Positions 59,716 to 64,000 of a stretch of DNA of 64,000 nt are shown here, in pieces. The stretch spans positions 603,976-667,975 of the forward strand of contig DCXL01000004.1 of the NCBI GenBank assembly GCA_002328415.1, written 5' to 3'. Position 1 is the stretch's first letter; every line of letters begins with the position of its first letter. The notes beneath the pieces were generated by a model, which made no database searches, was not told the DNA's origin, and saw only the letters and a list, made by a program, of their open reading frames with translations. This DNA is from Micavibrio sp. UBA2137. GTDB lineage: Bacteria > Pseudomonadota > Alphaproteobacteria > Micavibrionales > Micavibrionaceae. The translations under genes and the position numbers were made by a program.

Positions 59716-60834
59716 TTATTTTTTGGCAAGCACATTCTGATAAACGCGCTGCGTTTCATCCATCATATGGGCAAATGTGAAGTTTTCCTCATAACGCTTG
59801 CGCCCCGCCCGTCCCATTTTTTGGATATCTTTTCTGTTCTCAAAATAAGCGCGAAGTGCGCGGGCAACATCTTCAGGATCGCCATGTTTAACCAAATAGC
59901 CTGTTTTGCCGTCCAACACCGATTCAGAGACGCCGGCAATATCTGTTGCAATCACAGGTAATGCACTGCGCATGGCCTCTAATATTGATCGGGGGAAGCC
60001 CTCCCAGTGGCTGATAAGTGCATAAATATCTGCCTTGCGCATTAAATCAGGGATATCTTCGCGTTCACCCATGAAATGCACATGAGATTCAAGCCCAAGC
60101 GCGTCCGAAAGCGCAACAGTTTCGCTGTTATCGCCCCCGCCGACAAAAAATAACTTCCAATTATAGTCTGTCAGTTTTGAAAGTGCCTTAAGCAAGTTTG
60201 CGTGATCCTTTTGCGGACCAAAGCGCGCCACCATCATGATGTGAACAGCCCCATCATTGGGCAAGGGTGCTCGGTCTGGCACAGCTATTTCGGGCATGCC
60301 ATTATGAATGGCGGTTATCTTGTCAGCGGGTGCAATATTATTCTTAAGCGCCAGATCGCGGTCATATTTACTCACCGTAATGATATGACTGGCCAAAAAT
60401 GCCGCCACCTTCTCGATAATCTTATAAAGTGCCCTTTGTTTGGGCGGTACATTTTCGGTAAAGGCCCACCCATGTGCCGTAAAGATAACAGGGATACGAC
60501 AGGAAAAGGCGGCCATACGCCCTAAAAGCCCTGCCTTTGAGGAATGACAAGATACTAAATCGGGCTTTTCCTGTTTCAGGATTTTACGGATTTGGAAAAA
60601 CGCCTTGAGGTCCTTCACAGGGTGAATGGATCGCATCAAATCAGGGACATCACGGAAATCAATCCCCATATGTTCCAGATAATCAGACACCTTGCCGGGC
60701 CATCCCGATATCACAAGCGGCGCATGACCTTGGTTCTTCAGGGTGGTTGTCATATCGCGCACATGGACCTGTGCGCCACCATATTCATCCATCCGTGTAA
60801 TAATATAGGCAATTTTTAGAGGTTTTTTTGTCAT
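59716..60834 (-). CDS. GT4-family glycosyltransferase
   Basis: A 372-residue GT-B enzyme. The N-terminus KIAYIITRMDEYGGAQVHVR and LVSCHSSKAGLLGRMAAF, with HGWAF in the acceptor part, resemble the glycosyltransferases of capsule and O-antigen clusters. The donor part has VARFGPQKDHANLLKAL and the E-x7-E-like SHWEGFPRSILEAMRS. The start at 60834 (MTKKPLKIAY) is preferred over 60849 by alignment; neither has a strong Shine-Dalgarno sequence. It is divergent from the epimerase at 60903. Confidence 0.88.
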   Translation of the reverse strand: MTKKPLKIAYIITRMDEYGGAQVHVRDMTTTLKNQGHAPLVISGWPGKVSDYLEHMGIDFRDVPDLMRSIHPVKDLKAFFQIRKILKQEKPDLVSCHSSKAGLLGRMAAFSCRIPVIFTAHGWAFTENVPPKQRALYKIIEKVAAFLASHIITVSKYDRDLALKNNIAPADKITAIHNGMPEIAVPDRAPLPNDGAVHIMMVARFGPQKDHANLLKALSKLTDYNWKLFFVGGGDNSETVALSDALGLESHVHFMGEREDIPDLMRKADIYALISHWEGFPRSILEAMRSALPVIATDIAGVSESVLDGKTGYLVKHGDPEDVARALRAYFENRKDIQKMGRAGRKRYEENFTFAHMMDETQRVYQNVLAKK

Positions 60835-60902
60835 TACAACGTGCATCATTACATGAAACGCGCTAAAAACAAGACAGAAAAAATGGTTATAAAGAGGTTA
60901 TC

Positions 60903-61871
60903 ATGCGCGTAGCACTTATCGGCGGCAGCGGATTTATCGGCACAGAACTAACTCCCCTTCTTCAAAAACAAGGGCATGAGATTATCATTGGGGATATTGA
61001 AAAATCTGAGGCCTTCCCATCATTATGGCGTTTTGGCGATATTCGTGAAGCCAAGCAGATGGAAGACATTTGTCGTGGATGTGATGCGATTATCAATCTG
61101 GCAGCCGTCCACCATGATGATGTGCGTCCGCTTACACTTTATTACGACACCAATGTGCGCGGGTCGGAGGTTTTGTGCGAAGTCGCTGAAAAATTGAATA
61201 TCGCGCACATCATCTTTACAAGCTCGGTGGCTGTTTATGGCTTTCAAACAGGTGAGCCTGACGAGGACACACCCCACCAACCTTTCAACGAATACGGCAA
61301 AACAAAATCACAAGCCGAGGATGTCTATTATCTGTGGCATCGTCACGCGCCAACAAAACGCACGCTTACCATTATTCGTCCAACAGTTGTTTTTGGCCCC
61401 GACAATCGCGGCAATGTTTATAACCTTCTTAAGCAACTGGCCTCGGGTGCTTTCATCATGATTGGTAATGGGCAAAACCGTAAATCAATGGCCTATGTTG
61501 AAAATGTGGCTGCCTTTATCGCTTATAGCCTGTCTTTTAAAACTGGCACGCATATTTATAACTATGTCGATAAACCTGATTTCACAATGAACAAGCTGGT
61601 ACGCACAGTGCGCCAGGCACTTGGCAAGGGTGACAGCGTTGGATTGCGTCTTCCCTATTTTGTAGGATATCTGGCGGGAACATGTTTTGACATTCTGGCA
61701 CGCCTGACGGGTAAACGTTTTCCAGTCTCACGTATTCGTATTCAGAAATTTTGCTCGAATACGATATTCTCAGCAGAAAAGGCACATAGTTCAGGTTTTA
61801 AGGCGCCCCGTGATTTGGGTGCTGCTTTGGAGAAAACCATTTCACATGAATTCGGCGCAAAAAGCGAATAA
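60903..61871 (+). CDS. NAD-dependent sugar epimerase/dehydratase
   Basis: A 322-residue short-chain dehydrogenase of the extended (UDP-galactose-4-epimerase-like) class. The Rossmann motif is IGGSGFIGTELTPLL; FTSSVAVYGFQTGEPDED and NEYGKTKSQAED carry the Ser and Tyr-x3-Lys catalytic residues. RPTVVFGPDNRGNVYNLLKQ is the substrate region. It probably makes a nucleotide sugar for the polysaccharide built by the adjacent genes. Its last 74 bases overlap the convergent WecA-like gene. Confidence 0.88.
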   Translation: MRVALIGGSGFIGTELTPLLQKQGHEIIIGDIEKSEAFPSLWRFGDIREAKQMEDICRGCDAIINLAAVHHDDVRPLTLYYDTNVRGSEVLCEVAEKLNIAHIIFTSSVAVYGFQTGEPDEDTPHQPFNEYGKTKSQAEDVYYLWHRHAPTKRTLTIIRPTVVFGPDNRGNVYNLLKQLASGAFIMIGNGQNRKSMAYVENVAAFIAYSLSFKTGTHIYNYVDKPDFTMNKLVRTVRQALGKGDSVGLRLPYFVGYLAGTCFDILARLTGKRFPVSRIRIQKFCSNTIFSAEKAHSSGFKAPRDLGAALEKTISHEFGAKSE

Positions 61872-62883
61872 AGCTATTAGGTTTGAAGCTTAATTGTGCA
61901 TGGCCGAGCCAGAGCGCTATCCAAAGATAAGTGAGTATCCAGACAGGCACACCAAGCACCGGAAGCACAATGCCTATACCCGCGAGAAATACCGCATAAA
62001 GCAAGATAAAGGGAACAGCCTGACCACTTGTAAAACCTGCCTCAATAAAGTGATGATGGAAATGACGACGATCTGCCTCGAACGGATGACGTCCTTCACG
62101 CAGGCGGGCGGTAAATAACCCAAACGCATCCCAAATCGGAAGTGCCAGAATCCAAGCCACTGTCATCGGTTCAATTACATGATATGGCGCTTGAGACAAA
62201 CGCATGGCATACCACGCCATAACAAGGCCAATCGTCATACTGCCCGCATCACCCAGAAACATGACTGCACGCGAACGTAGTGGCGTGCGCATGTTGAACC
62301 AAAGATAGCCAAGCAAACCACCAAGCAAGATGACAAGCCCGACAGGGGCAATAATGTTGGCAAAAGCACACGCAATAACCAGTGCGGCTGTAATCACCAA
62401 GGATAGACCGCCTGCCAAACCGTCCAAACCATCCATCATATTCATGGCATTAATGAGATAAACCACACAGCAGATGGAAAAAATTGTCGCAAACACACCA
62501 AAATCAATACTGCCATATCCAAAGAGATTGCCCATATCGACAAGATTGGCACCGCCCACAACAATCAGAATGGCGGCAACAAAGTGGATAAAGAATTTGA
62601 TTTTAGCTGAAATATGGAAGGCATCATCCAGCGCACCAGTGACAAGCAAAATAAGAGCCGCTGCATAAAATTCCCAATTAGTGAGGCTCATCCCATCATC
62701 TGCAAAGAACAAGATAACGAGAAAAGGCACAAAAATCGAAAGCCCGCCAACAGGTGGAACCGCGTTTTTATGTAATTTACGGGTTTCATCTGGGGCATCA
62801 ACAAAATTGATACGCTTTGCCAATTTGATAAAGGCATAACCAGATAATATGGTAACTATTAAGCCTGCTAGAAAAAATTCCAT
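61798..62883 (-). CDS. WecA/MraY-family undecaprenyl-phosphate sugar-1-phosphate transferase
   Basis: A 361-residue polytopic protein of the polyprenyl-phosphate N-acetylaminosugar-1-phosphate transferase family. Motifs: DAPDETRKLHKNAVPPVGGL, LVTGALDDAFHISAKIKFFI (the DD pair), NAMNMMDGLDGLAGGLSLVI, VMFLGDAGSMTIGL, and REGRHPFEADRRHFHHHFI, the last typical of WecA/TagO. It starts the lipid-linked chain of an O-antigen, enterobacterial common antigen-like polymer or teichoic-acid-like polymer. It follows mnmC by 9 bases and converges on the epimerase with a 74-base overlap of 3' ends. Confidence 0.93.
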   Translation of the reverse strand: MEFFLAGLIVTILSGYAFIKLAKRINFVDAPDETRKLHKNAVPPVGGLSIFVPFLVILFFADDGMSLTNWEFYAAALILLVTGALDDAFHISAKIKFFIHFVAAILIVVGGANLVDMGNLFGYGSIDFGVFATIFSICCVVYLINAMNMMDGLDGLAGGLSLVITAALVIACAFANIIAPVGLVILLGGLLGYLWFNMRTPLRSRAVMFLGDAGSMTIGLVMAWYAMRLSQAPYHVIEPMTVAWILALPIWDAFGLFTARLREGRHPFEADRRHFHHHFIEAGFTSGQAVPFILLYAVFLAGIGIVLPVLGVPVWILTYLWIALWLGHAQLSFKPNSFIRFLRRIHVKWFSPKQHPNHGAP

Positions 62884-62892
62884 TCGTTACTT

Positions 62893-64000
62893 TTACAGGC
62901 AGTTGTTTGTTTTCTCAAGCGGATTAAAAAGCATTTGCGCAACTTTCGGTGTACTGGTGAGCCCGTGACTACCATGGGCAAGTGACACATAGAGCCCATC
63001 CTCAACCTTTCCAAAGACAGGAAAATACGCACGCGAGGAAACACGTAAAGAGGCACGATATGAGGTTAAATCCAGCCCCTCTGCTAATTCTGGCAAAGCC
63101 TCGGCGAGTTTTTCTTTGTTATGGACATCGTCGTCGCTACGGAGGTCAGTGCTTGTTTCCCACGGCTGAAAGGTTGAGCCAATGACATGAACGCCCTCCT
63201 CTGCTGGCAGGATGTAGCCACCGTAATGCGCTGTGGATGTGAGCTGTTCTGATTTGTCTGTCGCGCGTGCTTGAGAGAGCTGTCCACGTACTTTTTTAAG
63301 CTTTTGCGATTCGGCTAGCGCCTGAAGCGCCTCAATCTCATCAAACCCAGCACCAACAGCCAGAACGAGTACGTCAAAATTGTCGCCATCAATATGCCAG
63401 CTTTCACCATGACGCAACTGCTCAAGAGGCGGTAAATCAAACCCGTATGTCACGGCTATATTTTGTGTGAGCGCCTGACAAAGTTTATGAGGAGACACAC
63501 GTGCTGAATTGGGTAAATAAAGCGCTTGGGTATGTGTCTCAATACCAGCAATTTCTTTTGCTTCATCATAGGAGAGAAGTTCTGATACATCATCGGGGTA
63601 ATCCCAATTTTCAAGCAAGCCCTGAAAGCGGTCTTGTTTATCTTCATTGGTACACAGATGCAATGCGCCGCATTTCTCAAAACCAACGTCATGTTCATGA
63701 GAAAGCGCCTCATAAAATTGCAAGGCCCGTGCATAAGCACTCCAATAGAAATGCCCCTCTTCACATCTTAATTTGTAAAAGCGTGGATTGACCATGCCCG
63801 CGGGATTACCAGAAGCCCCTTGAGCAGGTGCAAGCCCCTGTTCAAAGATGCGCACTTTGACGCCCTCTTGAGCCAGCCAATGCGCAATCGAACATCCCGC
63901 GATTCCCGCACCAATAATGGCCACTGATTGAGGCAGCTCTGGAATATGTGCCCCTGCCCCGCCAAAGCATCCAATAAGGCGGTCACGTTTACGCCCAAAG
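62893..64000 (-). CDS. mnmC: MnmC, bifunctional tRNA modification enzyme, C-terminal part (cut by window edge)
   Basis: The frame is open from 62893 to the window end, so the N-terminal methyltransferase domain lies outside; only its last residues (GRKRDRLIG) are seen. The visible part is the FAD-dependent oxidoreductase domain: SVAIIGAGIAGCSIAHWLAQ (FAD motif), GASGNPAGMVNPRFYKL, VGSTFQPWETSTDLRSDDD and SLAHGSHGLTSTP. It converts cmnm5s2U34 to nm5s2U34 in tRNA, which the methyltransferase domain then methylates to mnm5s2U. The order is MTase-FAD as in E. coli MnmC. Confidence 0.92.
   Translation of the reverse strand, partial: FGRKRDRLIGCFGGAGAHIPELPQSVAIIGAGIAGCSIAHWLAQEGVKVRIFEQGLAPAQGASGNPAGMVNPRFYKLRCEEGHFYWSAYARALQFYEALSHEHDVGFEKCGALHLCTNEDKQDRFQGLLENWDYPDDVSELLSYDEAKEIAGIETHTQALYLPNSARVSPHKLCQALTQNIAVTYGFDLPPLEQLRHGESWHIDGDNFDVLVLAVGAGFDEIEALQALAESQKLKKVRGQLSQARATDKSEQLTSTAHYGGYILPAEEGVHVIGSTFQPWETSTDLRSDDDVHNKEKLAEALPELAEGLDLTSYRASLRVSSRAYFPVFGKVEDGLYVSLAHGSHGLTSTPKVAQMLFNPLEKTNNCL

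Overview
The window is a dense, gene-rich stretch of a bacterial chromosome with moderate-to-low GC. It is most likely from an alphaproteobacterium. The supporting signs are a CpdR-type single-domain response regulator, the pal-cpoB-tilS-ftsH-glmM gene order, a Caulobacter-style Tad/Cpa pilus locus, and a diverged kinase-like protein of a type I associate with Rhodospirillales-like genomes. I cannot name the genus. There is no insertion sequence, prophage, CRISPR array or rRNA operon; one tRNA gene is present.

Layout. 0-6 kb: glycerol catabolism (start of glpK, glpD), a YjbH-like surface polysaccharide protein, a leucine/phenylalanine/valine-type dehydrogenase behind a structured leader, and an RluD-like pseudouridine synthase. 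6-9.8 kb: a glycosyltransferase and metallophosphoesterase pair, cpdR, tRNA-Val(GAC), a HicAB toxin-antitoxin pair and an MgtC-family protein. 10-13 kb: an ABC exporter with an unusual leader, and a GNAT protein. 13-23.3 kb: the main Tad pilus locus. A small pilus-assembly-domain protein and tadD lie on the plus strand; tadC, tadB, cpaF, cpaE, cpaD, cpaC, cpaB, cpaA and flp lie on the minus strand. 23.4-26 kb: a two-gene operon for a small membrane protein and a predicted tail-anchored pseudokinase. 26-38.7 kb: housekeeping genes (purA, glmM, ftsH, tilS, cpoB, pal, a SirB1-like protein, a BON lipoprotein, yraN, rsmI, an LpoA-like lipoprotein, a RimK-like ligase). 39-43.3 kb: a TetR regulator, an MscS channel, and the ahpD/ahpC/oxyR peroxide module.

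43.4-59.6 kb is the accessory, surface-facing part. It holds two RTX proteins sharing an N-terminal domain, one of them a 1140-residue protein with two C-type-lectin-like domains. It also holds the remaining Tad genes (two TadE-like minor pilins and a TadG-like von Willebrand protein), TrhO, a glutathione transferase, an EF-hand / ECF sigma / anti-sigma operon, a second EF-hand protein, a 1190-residue RTX subtilase and two lipoproteins. 59.7-64 kb: polysaccharide genes (GT4 glycosyltransferase, sugar epimerase, WecA/MraY-like transferase) and the C-terminal part of mnmC.

How it fits together (inference). The Tad pilus, the RTX adhesin and protease and the polysaccharide genes look like a surface attachment programme. 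The three RTX proteins share a similar C-terminal secretion domain, but no dedicated type I secretion system is visible here. Five calcium-binding proteins within 15 kb, with an ECF sigma factor co-transcribed with one of them, suggest a calcium-linked regulon. The best-supported regulatory sites are a near-complete OxyR box between ahpC and oxyR, a probable leaderless promoter for hicA and several intrinsic terminators.
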